NCBI GenBank assembly: GCA_025517565.1
Contig: JAOPKD010000001.1
Coordinates: 62,001-126,000, forward strand
Length of the DNA stretch: 64,000 nucleotides
Direction: 5' to 3'
Source: Halapricum hydrolyticum
Lineage (GTDB): Archaea > Halobacteriota > Halobacteria > Halobacteriales > Haloarculaceae
This document shows positions 1-7,796 of the stretch, in pieces (the stretch's first letter is position 1; each line of letters begins with the position of its first letter). The position numbers and the translations under genes are program-made. The notes under the pieces are model-generated. The model was not told the DNA's origin. It did not search any database and was given only the letters and a program-made list of their open reading frames with translations.

Positions 1-194
1 CCGAGGGGAACTTCGAGTCCATGACGACGACGTACGCACTCTCCGAACAGGACGGGGAGACCGAGGTGACCGCCGAAACCGAGTTCGCGCTCGACGCACC
101 CGGCGGATCTATCCTCGACGCGACGGTCGTACAGCGCCAGCGCCGCAAGGAACTCGAAGCGCAACTGAACTACCTCGAAGAGGAACTGTCCTAG
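1..194 (+). CDS. SRPBCC/CoxG-like protein, C-terminal fragment
   Basis: The window opens inside this gene. The frame read from base 3 gives 63 residues ending in the TAG at 192-194. The residues EFALDAPGGSILDA followed by a charged helix (RQRRKELEAQLNYLEEEL) look like the last strand and long C-terminal helix of the START-like SRPBCC fold, which binds hydrophobic ligands. The N-terminal two thirds are missing, so the ligand cannot be guessed. It ends 83 bases before the CGCGG gene. Family assignment rests on general pattern only. Confidence 0.5.
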   Translation, partial: EGNFESMTTTYALSEQDGETEVTAETEFALDAPGGSILDATVVQRQRRKELEAQLNYLEEELS

Positions 195-227
195 CGGCCC
201 CACCCGCGCCGGTGTCGAGCGAATGGG

Positions 228-239
228 CGAACACGTTCG
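228..239. promoter_or_regulatory. Denitrification palindrome CGAACACGTTCG
   Basis: Perfect 12-bp palindrome centred 44.5 nt before the ATG at 278. The same consensus (CGAAYAYRTTCG) at nearly the same distance precedes nirK, halocyanin, narO and others here, so it is probably an activator site just upstream of the TATA/BRE region. Assignment to NarO is inference. Confidence 0.55.
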
Positions 240-277
240 GGAGAGTACGCTTCGGGAAGCAGAATGCAGTATTGGAT

Positions 278-580
278 ATGTCCAGCACCGACGCCGAACC
301 GATCACGGATCGCCTCCATACGGGGTCGTGGTCCGCGAATCTCGAACAGCCCGAACACGCCGCCGACCGCGAACTCCTCGTCGAGCAGGCGATCGAGGCC
401 GTCCGCCACACGGCCGAGGGAACACACGTCAACCTCGTCACTCACGGAGAGCACGGTCACCCGGACGGATACCTCTACGAGGCGCTTCGGGAGGCGATCG
501 GGGGGATCGACGTGACGTACGTCGACCGGTGTGGCTGTGGCGGCCACGTCACGCGAGTGTTCGTCCGGGACCGACAGTGA
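278..580 (+). CDS. CGCGG-motif protein, candidate rSAM-modified peptide (RiPP precursor-like)
   Basis: A 100-residue protein. The ATG at 278 is preferred over the in-frame GTG at 212 because a palindromic regulatory site lies at 228-239, inside the longer version. The N-terminal 60 residues are acidic and helical. The C-terminus carries DRCGCGGHVTRVFV, two cysteines and three glycines in a short run. I recall a haloarchaeal family described as CGCGG putative radical-SAM-modified peptides, and a radical SAM/SPASM gene with a matching promoter palindrome lies at 18095. What is seen is the motif and the shared site; peptide modification is inference. A metal-binding small protein is the main alternative. 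It is followed after 12 nt by the HemA-domain gene, so the two are probably cotranscribed. Confidence 0.6.
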   Translation: MSSTDAEPITDRLHTGSWSANLEQPEHAADRELLVEQAIEAVRHTAEGTHVNLVTHGEHGHPDGYLYEALREAIGGIDVTYVDRCGCGGHVTRVFVRDRQ

Positions 581-592
581 GGTGAACGACCG

Positions 593-964
593 ATGTATTC
601 AGAACACGGCGACCCCGAACCCGACGATCCGGAGACCGAGCAGACGGGCGCGTTTGAACGGTCGCCCATCTCAGAGAGAGAACGCGGTTCGTCGGCACAG
701 ACTCGCGATCCGGAACGGCTCGCGCGGGCGATCCGGCGACGCGGCCGCGAGATCGAACAGCAGGAACTAGAGCGTGCCCTCTCGCGCCTGGAGGCGATGG
801 ATAGCCTGACCGACGATCGACGGCAGGTGCTCGCCGAGACGGCGTCGGCGATTACCGCGAGCGTCCTCGCCGCGCCGCTCATGTCGCTTTCCGACCACGA
901 CGACTTCGGGGACGCGGATCTCGAACGGATCGAATCGCTGCTTGCGCCCGAGACTCCCCGGTGA
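593..964 (+). CDS. Stand-alone glutamyl-tRNA reductase dimerisation-domain-like protein
   Basis: A 123-residue protein with a disordered acidic first third, then RGREIEQQELERALSRLEAM and a second helix ending in ASVLAAPLMSL. This resembles the end of full-length HemA at 38557-39909 (ERRKAAELQKAFAKLDLDE, then ADAIVNQLLAPPTSGL), the dimerisation domain of glutamyl-tRNA reductase. The catalytic and NADPH domains are absent, so it cannot be an enzyme. It may bind HemA or form helical dimers for another purpose such as regulating heme supply. It starts 12 nt after the CGCGG gene on the same strand, suggesting one transcript. The resemblance is by eye. Confidence 0.6.
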   Translation: MYSEHGDPEPDDPETEQTGAFERSPISERERGSSAQTRDPERLARAIRRRGREIEQQELERALSRLEAMDSLTDDRRQVLAETASAITASVLAAPLMSLSDHDDFGDADLERIESLLAPETPR

Positions 965-1143
965 CACCCCTCGTGCCGCCAACGGAGCGGGACCGCAGCC
1001 TCACGCAGTCGGGCAGAACCCGACGACGGCGCGAGTCGAGCAGAGCAGTTGACGCGGACATCCGGAGTTGCGGGACCTTCCCAGATCACACTCGGGGGCA
1101 GAGTCGTTTGACGGCAACTGACTCGCCAGCGGGTGGGGACGAT

Positions 1144-2070
1144 CTATCGGGTTCGCCGGCGTGCGAACGCCTGGAAGGGGTTGACGTGTGTCAGTCGTCG
1201 CGTTTCGTCCTCGCCCACGACGTCACTGAGCTTCGGCAGAAAGGTCTCCGGGAGGTACGTGTAAGGATCTGGTTCGCCCCCGCCCGGCGCTGAGGGGTCG
1301 TACCATCCGCGATCCATGCTGAGGAGAACGTGATCGCCGAGTCCTGCATCCAGCGCTGACTCGATGCGATCCAGGTAGTACGCGTCTGACTTCTCGCCAC
1401 CGATAGCGTCGTATTCGATCCACGCGCCTCGCTCGGCGACCTCCCGGTGTAGCGAGGGATCGTCCTCTGCCTGTGTGTGAATCCAGACGAACCGACTGGG
1501 ATCGTAACCGACGTCCTCGATCACGTCGAGTTGGTCGTGGGCGATCCGTCCCGCGGTGGTGTGGCTGCCGATGAGCGCGCCGGTTTCCGCGCCCGCCGCC
1601 GCTGCGGCGCGGAGGATTTTCTCTTCTATCTCGGTCACGCCGTCGTCGCTCGACGCGAGTTTGATCCAGGCCGCACGGACTCCGGTGTTCTCGATTCCCT
1701 CTGTCAGTTCTTCCACCATCCACTCGCGAATCTCGGTCTCGCTCGCGTCGCGGGCCCAGTCCGGGATGTGGGGCTCCCGGTAAATCCCTGTCGGGAGGAC
1801 GAGCGGGAGGCCGGTCGCCTCCGAGACGGCGACGTCGATGTCAGCACGCCGACCCACGCCCGTCGGCGTGCACTCCACCAGGCACGTGACGCCGGCGGAC
1901 ATCGCCGCCTCGACCTCGGGGCCCATTAGCTCGATCACGTCGGCCGCCTTTGCGTCCCGCCAGTTCTCTTCCTCGATCGGCCCGAGGTCTACGAAGACGT
2001 GCTCGTGGGGCAGAATCAGCCCTAGGTCGTCGGAGCGTAGGGTGCCCTGTGTTGTGATCAGTTCGGCCAT
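1144..2070 (-). CDS. Phosphotriesterase-family metal-dependent hydrolase
   Basis: A 308-residue TIM-barrel amidohydrolase of the PTE/PHP type. Metal ligands are visible in order: HEH near residue 22 (LPHEHVFVD), the bridging lysine (AAWIKLASS), His in IGSHTTAG, His in VWIHTQAED and the Asp of LLSMDRGWYD. The full set suggests an active binuclear enzyme. Substrate is unknown: lactonase, phosphotriesterase and other hydrolases share this signature. The ATG at 2070 is chosen because the family begins with a short strand before HEH and an AT-rich box (about 2095-2102) lies about 28 nt upstream. The longer open frame to 3174 is a shadow of the HAD gene. It is a single gene, convergent with the CGCGG pair. 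Confidence 0.85.
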   Translation of the reverse strand: MAELITTQGTLRSDDLGLILPHEHVFVDLGPIEEENWRDAKAADVIELMGPEVEAAMSAGVTCLVECTPTGVGRRADIDVAVSEATGLPLVLPTGIYREPHIPDWARDASETEIREWMVEELTEGIENTGVRAAWIKLASSDDGVTEIEEKILRAAAAAGAETGALIGSHTTAGRIAHDQLDVIEDVGYDPSRFVWIHTQAEDDPSLHREVAERGAWIEYDAIGGEKSDAYYLDRIESALDAGLGDHVLLSMDRGWYDPSAPGGGEPDPYTYLPETFLPKLSDVVGEDETRRLTHVNPFQAFARRRTR

Positions 2071-2436
2071 GGTTTCGCCACTCGGCGGACGGGTATAGGG
2101 ATTATGCAAAAACGGTTCGGCGTGCAAGACGTCTCCGCTGTATTCACCACGCCAATCATCTGCCGGCCTGATCAGGGCGGTTCTCATAGCTGTGAAAAGC
2201 TTTCTATCTTCATACAGCGAGAGAATCTCGCCTTTCCGGTTGGTTCGGGAAGCCCCGTCGTCGTTGGGTTGCGCCCGACTGCCTGAGGGAGGTCCGCTCG
2301 CTCTCTGTTCACGACGGGGAGGAGGCCACACCGCGCTGTGTATTGAGATGGCTGTCGCCCCTGCTGAGGCCGACAGGTATATTCTCGATCTGATATCGGG
2401 CGTCGGCTTTTCTTTCAGCAGCGCCAAGCCCCCACC
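2071..2436. other. Intergenic region, two divergent promoters
   Basis: A 366-base gap between divergent genes. TATA-like AT-rich boxes sit about 28 nt from each start (about 2095-2102 for the minus-strand hydrolase and 2406-2415 for the HAD gene). The centre shows no convincing gene, repeat or RNA. Short open frames here lack recognisable composition or promoters. Confidence 0.4.
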
Positions 2437-3111
2437 ATGACAGATATTGACACCGTTCTTTTCGATCTCGATGGGACGCTCTGTCGGCGCACACAGGACA
2501 TGCAGATGGTATACGAGCAGGCGTTCGAACGTATCGGGGAGACGCCGTTCGGCCATCCGGAGGCCCTCTGGACGGCGCTGGAGGGGCCGCCGGACCACAG
2601 CGACACGGTCGGGTACTTCGGTGCGGGATTCGCCAGGGTTGCCGCCCAGCACGGGCGATCCAGCGTCGACACGCTCGCGCTCGCCCGGGCAATGGTCTCG
2701 GCGATCGACGACAGAGCGGTAACTCGCCTCCCGGGTGTGGAGACTGCACTGGAGAGTGCAGCGGCGGTCGGTCCGATCGGCGTCGTCACCAACGGTCCAC
2801 GGGACCGTCAGCGGACGAAACTCGAGGCACTCGGCGTTGCAGACCGGTTCGACGCGCTCGTCTACGGCGCGGAGCTTCCCCGCTCGAAGCCACACACTGC
2901 GCCGTTCGATCGTGCCCTCGAGGAACTCGGCGTGTCCCGAGGAGGGACACTGTACGTCGGCAACTCGCTGGGGTACGACGTCGCCGGCGCGCACAACGCA
3001 GGGCTGTCGGCGGCGTGGTTGCACGAGGACCGGGAGGTTGGGGCGTACGAACCGGAGTACGTGATCGACTCGCTCGTCGAGCTCCCGGCGATCCTGCGGG
3101 GAAGCCGATGA
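2437..3111 (+). CDS. HAD-superfamily hydrolase
   Basis: A 224-residue HAD phosphatase. Motif I is FDLDGTLC (nucleophile Asp10), motif II is VVTNGP, motif III is the Lys of PRSKPHTAPF, and motif IV is YVGNSLGYDVAGAHNAG. A helical cap of about 80 residues follows motif I, the class I layout seen in small-molecule phosphatases. The substrate cannot be read from sequence. Its TGA overlaps the ATG of the APH-like gene (ATGA at 3108-3111), so the two are almost certainly cotranslated and may act on the same phosphorylated small molecule. Confidence 0.88.
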   Translation: MTDIDTVLFDLDGTLCRRTQDMQMVYEQAFERIGETPFGHPEALWTALEGPPDHSDTVGYFGAGFARVAAQHGRSSVDTLALARAMVSAIDDRAVTRLPGVETALESAAAVGPIGVVTNGPRDRQRTKLEALGVADRFDALVYGAELPRSKPHTAPFDRALEELGVSRGGTLYVGNSLGYDVAGAHNAGLSAAWLHEDREVGAYEPEYVIDSLVELPAILRGSR

Positions 3112-4073
3112 TCGAGTCGCTGCTGGCGACGGCGTTCGACGCCGAGCCGTTGCGTACCGCGGCTGCGGTCGCACTCGATACCATCGACGGCACTCCGGTC
3201 GAAGTCGTACCGATCGATCGCGGTCGTCGAAAGCAGACGGCAGTCGCCAGGTTCGCGGACCGCGGGCCGGTCGTCGTACAGGTCTGCACCGAGCGGACCT
3301 GGCTGCGCACGGAGGCGGCGCTGTTGGGTGCGATCCGCCGGCAAACGTTCGTCCCCGTTCCCCCAGTGCTCGCGGCAGGCACGCACGGCGGCGTCGCGTA
3401 CATGCTTACCGCCTACGTCGCCGGCGACGATCTCCACGAAGTGTTCGCCTCGACCGGCGACGAGACGCGCCGCGACCTCGCGCGCTGGTTCGGCACGGCA
3501 CTCGCCCGGCTGCACGAAGCGTTCCGGTTTGACGGCCACGGGCGACTGACGCTCTCGGACGGGACGTTCGTGTCGGACGGTCGAGACTGGGGAGCGTGGT
3601 TCCGGGAGTACGGGCGGCGAGCCATCGACCGACTCCCCTCGGAGTTCGATCCGCTCCGCGACGACCTCCGTGCCCTGGTTGCGGTCTCACCGGGCACCGA
3701 TCCTGTCGCCCGACTGTTTCCGTGGGACTTCCGTCCCGGTAACGCCCTGGTCGCCGACAATTCGATAACGGCAGTGCTAGACTGGGAAGCGCCGCTTGCG
3801 GCCGCGCCCGCCCTCTCGATCGCGAAATCCGAGTACCTCGTCGCAGACTGGTATGTCACCGATCCCGAACCGCTCCGTCGGGCGTTCAGAGACGGGTACG
3901 CTGAGGTCAGGGCCGTCCCGACGATCCGTGCTGCGCATCGCGTCGTCGCTATCGCCGAGAGCGCGGTCGATTCCGCCGGCGACGTGACGAACCCTCGCTA
4001 TCCGCCGGTCGGCAGAGACGAGTCCGTCGCGTTCCACCGGGCATCACTGGAAGAAGCGCTGACTGCGGGCTGA
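3108..4073 (+). CDS. APH-like phosphotransferase with divergent catalytic loop
   Basis: A 321-residue protein of the aminoglycoside-phosphotransferase/choline-kinase fold. It has an N-lobe, the hinge-like MLTAYVAGDDL, the loop FPWDFRPGNALV and the DFG-equivalent VLDWEAP. The Asp and Asn of the catalytic loop are present, but the usual leading His-Gly (HGDLHPGN in relatives) is replaced by Pro-Trp. This suggests an active enzyme from a divergent branch. The ATG at 3108 overlaps the HAD stop. Kinase and phosphatase genes side by side fit a metabolite phosphorylation or repair pair. The acceptor is unknown. Confidence 0.75.
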   Translation: MIESLLATAFDAEPLRTAAAVALDTIDGTPVEVVPIDRGRRKQTAVARFADRGPVVVQVCTERTWLRTEAALLGAIRRQTFVPVPPVLAAGTHGGVAYMLTAYVAGDDLHEVFASTGDETRRDLARWFGTALARLHEAFRFDGHGRLTLSDGTFVSDGRDWGAWFREYGRRAIDRLPSEFDPLRDDLRALVAVSPGTDPVARLFPWDFRPGNALVADNSITAVLDWEAPLAAAPALSIAKSEYLVADWYVTDPEPLRRAFRDGYAEVRAVPTIRAAHRVVAIAESAVDSAGDVTNPRYPPVGRDESVAFHRASLEEALTAG

Positions 4074-4127
4074 TATGCGGTACTCCGACCACTGCCGCTC
4101 CCGGGGACTAGTTGTGATACACTTCGA

Positions 4128-4796
4128 TCACTGCCGTTCGGAACGTGCCGTTCGCGACCGTTCGAGCAGCTCGTCGAGCAACTTGTGCTGGGCGGCCGAG
4201 AGGTGTTCAGTGAACGTCGGCGTCGCGATGTCCAGCGCCTCGGCGACTTCGCCCGCGCTCGCGCACTTCGGATGCGAAAAGTAGCCCATCTCGTGGGCGG
4301 TTTCGAGGACTTCTCGCTGACGAGTCGTCAGCACGTCCAGATCGACGATTGTCCGCCGGGTTCCGTCATCGTCCTCTTGTGAGCGGGTGAGTCGGCGGAT
4401 CTGTACGCCCTCGTGGCTCGCTTTGAGATCGCTGACGACATCCCGGATCGTCTGGAGATCAGTCGTCATGAACGTCACCAGGACCGACCCGTCGACGATC
4501 TGGATGTCGCGGACAGCACACCCGCTCTGCTCGACGAGTTCGCAGACACAGCCCTGGTTTGCGGGCCGCGAGAACCGGTGAACCGTCTGCTCGCCGTAGG
4601 AGAAGATCGGCTCCGACTCGAACGTCGAGAGCCACGCCGCGTCGTCGCTGACGGTAAACTCTTCGGTGACCGTGCCGCCGTCCGCGGGTGTACTGCCCCG
4701 CGATACCGACGTGATCGTGCCGGACGAGCCCGCATGGGTCGCCAGCTGACAGACGGCTGGCCCCTCGACGCGGACCTCCGCACAGATCCCGGTCAT
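4128..4796 (-). CDS. narO: NarO, denitrification regulator with four-cysteine sensor and HTH-10
   Basis: A 222-residue regulator divergent from the nitrate reductase operon. The N-terminal half carries cysteines at residues 5 and 16 and then CVCELVEQSGC, which fits the CXnCXCX7C signature reported for haloarchaeal NarO, where each of the four cysteines is needed for anaerobic growth by denitrification. The C-terminal 60 residues are the bacterio-opsin-activator HTH (LTTRQREVLETAHEMGYF ... AEALDIATPTFTEHLSAA). It probably senses oxygen or redox state through a metal or Fe-S site and activates nar, nir and nor genes. A copy of the 12-bp palindrome is centred 45.5 nt before its ATG, so autoregulation is possible. 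Position and motif make this assignment strong. Confidence 0.9.
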   Translation of the reverse strand: MTGICAEVRVEGPAVCQLATHAGSSGTITSVSRGSTPADGGTVTEEFTVSDDAAWLSTFESEPIFSYGEQTVHRFSRPANQGCVCELVEQSGCAVRDIQIVDGSVLVTFMTTDLQTIRDVVSDLKASHEGVQIRRLTRSQEDDDGTRRTIVDLDVLTTRQREVLETAHEMGYFSHPKCASAGEVAEALDIATPTFTEHLSAAQHKLLDELLERSRTARSERQ

Positions 4797-4835
4797 TATA
4801 TTAAGCTACTCACCCCACAGCGAAAGGCGTGGTGG

Positions 4836-4847
4836 CGAATATGTTCG
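4836..4847. promoter_or_regulatory. Denitrification palindrome CGAATATGTTCG (narO side)
   Basis: One-mismatch palindrome centred 45.5 nt before the narO ATG, the spacing seen at nirK and halocyanin. It may mediate autoregulation of narO or help the divergent nar promoter. Confidence 0.5.
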
Positions 4848-4895
4848 GGCAAATCGCCGTAGTACTCGCAACTTCCCCCGTTATAAATCGATCGC

Positions 4896-4907
4896 CGAAT
4901 ATATTCA
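4896..4907. promoter_or_regulatory. Denitrification palindrome CGAATATATTCA (nar operon side)
   Basis: Eleven of twelve positions match the perfect nirK site. It lies about 20 nt upstream of the AT-rich box at 4918-4926, the same geometry as the nirK promoter, so it is the likely activator site of the nar operon. Confidence 0.55.
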
Positions 4908-4917
4908 TAGAGAATCT

Positions 4918-4926
4918 GATATAAAG
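4918..4926 (+). promoter_or_regulatory. Putative TATA box of the nar operon
   Basis: The sequence GATATAAAG lies about 20 nt after the palindrome. Transcription would begin near 4945-4950, leaving a leader of about 80 nt before the ATG at 5029, unlike most leaderless genes here. Confidence 0.45.
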
Positions 4927-5028
4927 TCCCTCAGGCGTTAGGTCGAGGGCCTACACCGGACGGGTGTGTATCACTGGTAGAGCCCGTACTGTGTCGGCCG
5001 GCACGTCGAGCAGTACGGTCACTGAACC

Positions 5029-5604
5029 ATGAACAGGAAGACACTCGTCATCGCCGCGGTGGTGATCGCGGTCCTCTTGCCGATGTGGTACGTCGCACTG
5101 CACGGCGAGCCGCCGTCGGAGGAGATCGCGATCGACCAGAGTGTCTCGGAGATACAGCCTCTCGACGGGGTCCTCGACACGCCGAACAAGCTCTCGCCGA
5201 GCCAGGTCGGCGTGATCGTCTGGGTCGCCCTGTTCGGGCTCTTCGGGACACTCGCTGCGGTCCACCGCTTCATGAACCGGGCAGTGAGACCACCTGATCC
5301 GGACGCCACCACGGACGGTGGCCGGACGGGGTGGTCCTGGATCGACACCGACCACCGGTGGGTGGTCGAGTACCACGACGCGACCGAGTCCGTGGAGGGA
5401 CTGGCAGCGATGGGCGGTCTGACAGTGCTAGCGATCGTCTTCGCCGCGCTGTTCACCGGCGAGTATCTCACGCTCGCGCGCACTCAGTACTTCGGGCTGT
5501 ACGCCACCGGGATGTTCCTCTCGCTGGCACTGCTGACCGTGGCGTATTACGCCTGGTTCCTCCCGCACGTCGAGGTCGCCGAACAGCGAGGGCACGAACC
5601 ATGA
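5029..5604 (+). CDS. Membrane protein, first gene of the nitrate reductase operon
   Basis: A 191-residue protein with about four hydrophobic helices: a signal-anchor at residues 5-25, a second at 60-80, and two at about 125-185. A short outside segment lies between the first two. No cofactor ligands were recognised with certainty, though His and Trp residues border the helices. Its place before the Rieske and cytochrome b genes matches the unknown first gene of haloarchaeal nar operons, and suggests a role in assembling or anchoring the quinol-oxidising module. It overlaps the Rieske gene by 4 nt (ATGA). Confidence 0.7.
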   Translation: MNRKTLVIAAVVIAVLLPMWYVALHGEPPSEEIAIDQSVSEIQPLDGVLDTPNKLSPSQVGVIVWVALFGLFGTLAAVHRFMNRAVRPPDPDATTDGGRTGWSWIDTDHRWVVEYHDATESVEGLAAMGGLTVLAIVFAALFTGEYLTLARTQYFGLYATGMFLSLALLTVAYYAWFLPHVEVAEQRGHEP

Positions 5605-6263
5605 CCGGATCGCACGACGACCAGTGGGACGAACACGACGACCAGGGGCACGGTGAGCACGATCACGACGATGACAGTCGCGGACAACCGAGCATCTACA
5701 CTGACGTGCGCGCGCAGGTGCGCCGCCGCGACTATGCGAAGGCGCTGGCGACGGTCGGCGGACTGACGGCGATCGCTAGCCTGGCGGCACCGCTGGCGAG
5801 CTTGCAGCGCGTCTTCGAGCGCGAATACACCGGCCCAGTCTACGGCGACGGGATCCCGCTGGTCGACGGGAGCGGCGAGCGAATCACGGAAAACCGCCTC
5901 AGCGACGGCGAGCAACTCACCGTCTTCCCGGAACCGCGACCGGGGCTGGAGGACGCGCCGACGCTGCTCGTCCGGTTCCCCGAATCGGAGTACGGCGGCG
6001 AGACCAACATGGCGTTCACCGCTGGCGGGTACGCCGCCTATTCGAAAGTCTGTACGCACGCAGGCTGTATGGTCGACGATCGGGAGAACTCGACGTGGGT
6101 CTGTCCCTGCCACTACGGCAAGTTCAACCCGAAGAGCGGGGCGAGAGTCGTCGGCGGTCCCGCACCGCGGCCGCTCCCGCAGCTGCCGATCACCATCTCC
6201 AGCGAGGGATATCTGGTCGCGACCGGTGACTTCGAGGGCCCCGTCGGGCCCGGAGGTGAGTGA
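5601..6263 (+). CDS. narB: Rieske [2Fe-2S] protein of the nitrate reductase complex
   Basis: A 220-residue Rieske protein. The His- and Asp-rich first 30 residues are followed by a hydrophobic anchor (residues about 50-68). The cluster-binding loops are CTHAGC and CPCHYG, each with one Cys and one His ligand plus the disulfide cysteines. It should pass electrons from quinol via the cytochrome b subunit to the nitrate reductase on the outer face. The ATG at 5601 overlaps the previous stop, and its TGA overlaps the start of the cytochrome b gene. The narB name follows the Haloferax mediterranei usage as I recall it. Confidence 0.9.
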   Translation: MTGSHDDQWDEHDDQGHGEHDHDDDSRGQPSIYTDVRAQVRRRDYAKALATVGGLTAIASLAAPLASLQRVFEREYTGPVYGDGIPLVDGSGERITENRLSDGEQLTVFPEPRPGLEDAPTLLVRFPESEYGGETNMAFTAGGYAAYSKVCTHAGCMVDDRENSTWVCPCHYGKFNPKSGARVVGGPAPRPLPQLPITISSEGYLVATGDFEGPVGPGGE

Positions 6264-7621
6264 TGTCGCTGTCGAGCGCACTCTATCGGTGGTTCGACGA
6301 CCGTCTCGATCTCGGCGACGCCGAGGAGTACGCGGGCAAGGCCTTCCCCGCAGAGGATTCGTTCCTGCTGGGCGAGGTCGCGCTGTTCAGCTTCGTGATG
6401 CTCGTGCTGACGGGGATCTTCCTCGGCTTCTTCTTCGAGCCGTCGACTTCCCAGACGACCTACGAGGGCTCGGTCGTGAAGTTCCAGGGCGAGGAGCTGC
6501 CGGCGGCGTTCGCGTCGGTGTTGCAGATCACCTACGACGTGCCCTTCGGCATGTTCATCCGCCGGTTCCACCACTGGGCGGCGCACCTGTTCGTCGCCTC
6601 GATCGGCCTGCACATGCTGCGCGTGTTCTTCACGGGCGCGTATCGCAATCCCCGCGAACCAAACTGGATCGTCGGGACCGGCCTGGCGATCCTGGCGATG
6701 GGCGGCGCGTACACCGGCTACGCGCTGCCGTTCGACGAATTCGCCGCGACGGCGACGGGGATCGGCTACAACGTCGCCACGTCGATCCCGATCGCTGGCG
6801 ACGCGATCGGGAAGATCGTCTTCGGCGGGTCGTTCCCCTCGAGCGCGACGATACCGCGCATGTACTTCCTGCACGTGCTGGTGATTCCGCTGTTGATCGC
6901 GGTCGGGCTGGCAGTACACATGGGCGTCTTGATCCGCCAGAAGCACACCGAGGCCCAGCGCGACGACGACGTCGCGCCGACCGAGACGAGAGGGAAGACC
7001 GTCGATCGCGACGACGATACGGTCGTCGTCGGCCTGCCGGCGTTCCCCAACCAGGCGGCGGTTTCGGCCGTCGTGTTCTTCCTGACGCTGGCGACGCTGT
7101 CGATTCTGGCGGGCTTCCTGCCGGTTCACAACATCGCCGAGTACGGGCCACAGAACCCCGCCGGAACTCCTGCACTGATCATGCCGGACTGGTTCTTCAT
7201 GTGGCTGTACGGATTCTTGAAGGTGCTACCGTCGGGGCTGTCGTTCACGATCCCGGGCATCGGGATCCACGTCAGCACGGAGTTCATCGGTGGCGTGCTG
7301 CTGCCGACGCTCATGTTCCTGGTCATTTTCGCCTGGCCGTTCATCGATCGGGACGACGAGCCGGTTCACTTCACCGCGGATCCGCTCGATCGGCCCTGGC
7401 AGACCGGTCTCGGCGTCGCGGCGGTCGTGTTCGTGATGATCGCTTCGATCGCGGGGATGAACAACCTGCTCGCGGAGGCAGTCGGCCTCAGTACGGACGT
7501 TCTGAACCCGACTCTGCTGGCCGCGATGATCGTCGGCCCGATCGCGGCGTTCGGGATCGTCTACCGGACGCTACAGGTACCCGACAGCGACGCTACCCCG
7601 GAGGTGCCTGCCGATGACTGA
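6263..7621 (+). CDS. narC: Cytochrome b of the nitrate reductase complex
   Basis: A 452-residue cytochrome b of the bc1/b6f type with about eight to nine membrane helices. The four heme-ligand histidines sit in [19 protein letters not shown] (first pair region) and YFLHVLVIP with AVHMG (second). The quinol-site segment [10 protein letters not shown] replaces the usual PEW. A charged loop (about residues 230-255) separates the cyt b-like and subunit IV-like halves, so both are fused here. Together with the Rieske protein it forms a quinol oxidase that feeds outward-facing NarGH and conserves energy. The ATG at 6263 is used, overlapping the Rieske stop; a GTG at 6260 is less likely. Confidence 0.9.
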   Translation: MSLSSALYRWFDDRLDLGDAEEYAGKAFPAEDSFLLGEVALFSFVMLVLTGIFLGFFFEPSTSQTTYEGSVVKFQGEELPAAFASVLQITYDVPFGMFIRRFHHWAAHLFVASIGLHMLRVFFTGAYRNPREPNWIVGTGLAILAMGGAYTGYALPFDEFAATATGIGYNVATSIPIAGDAIGKIVFGGSFPSSATIPRMYFLHVLVIPLLIAVGLAVHMGVLIRQKHTEAQRDDDVAPTETRGKTVDRDDDTVVVGLPAFPNQAAVSAVVFFLTLATLSILAGFLPVHNIAEYGPQNPAGTPALIMPDWFFMWLYGFLKVLPSGLSFTIPGIGIHVSTEFIGGVLLPTLMFLVIFAWPFIDRDDEPVHFTADPLDRPWQTGLGVAAVVFVMIASIAGMNNLLAEAVGLSTDVLNPTLLAAMIVGPIAAFGIVYRTLQVPDSDATPEVPADD

Positions 7622-7796
7622 ACTCGAACTGCAGACGCGGACGTATCGACACGTAGACATCGCGAGCAAACTGCTCGGACTGGCGCTGATCGCGGCCGGC
7701 CTGGAAGTCGGCCCGGTCAGCGCGGCCGGAGCGGTGCTCGTGACGCTCGGAATCGCACTCGGAACAGCAACCGTCTTCATCCAGACCAATGAGTAG
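7614..7796 (+). CDS. Small two-helix membrane protein of the nar operon
   Basis: A 60-residue protein with two hydrophobic helices (about residues 18-34 and 36-56) and a short charged N-terminus. It overlaps both neighbours by 8 nt, so translation is coupled. Small membrane proteins of this kind occur between narC and narG in haloarchaea; a structural or assembly role is likely, but nothing in the sequence shows a cofactor site. Confidence 0.75.
   Translation: MTELELQTRTYRHVDIASKLLGLALIAAGLEVGPVSAAGAVLVTLGIALGTATVFIQTNE

Noticed and set aside
2071..3174. Very long minus-strand open frame extending the phosphotriesterase to 676 codons
   Set aside because: The extra part runs antisense through the HAD gene and has shadow composition. 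The family starts at 2070.
5547..7129. Long minus-strand frames opposite the Rieske and cytochrome b genes
   Set aside because: They are antisense shadows of genes with clear cofactor motifs and have Arg/His-rich translations typical of the wrong frame.
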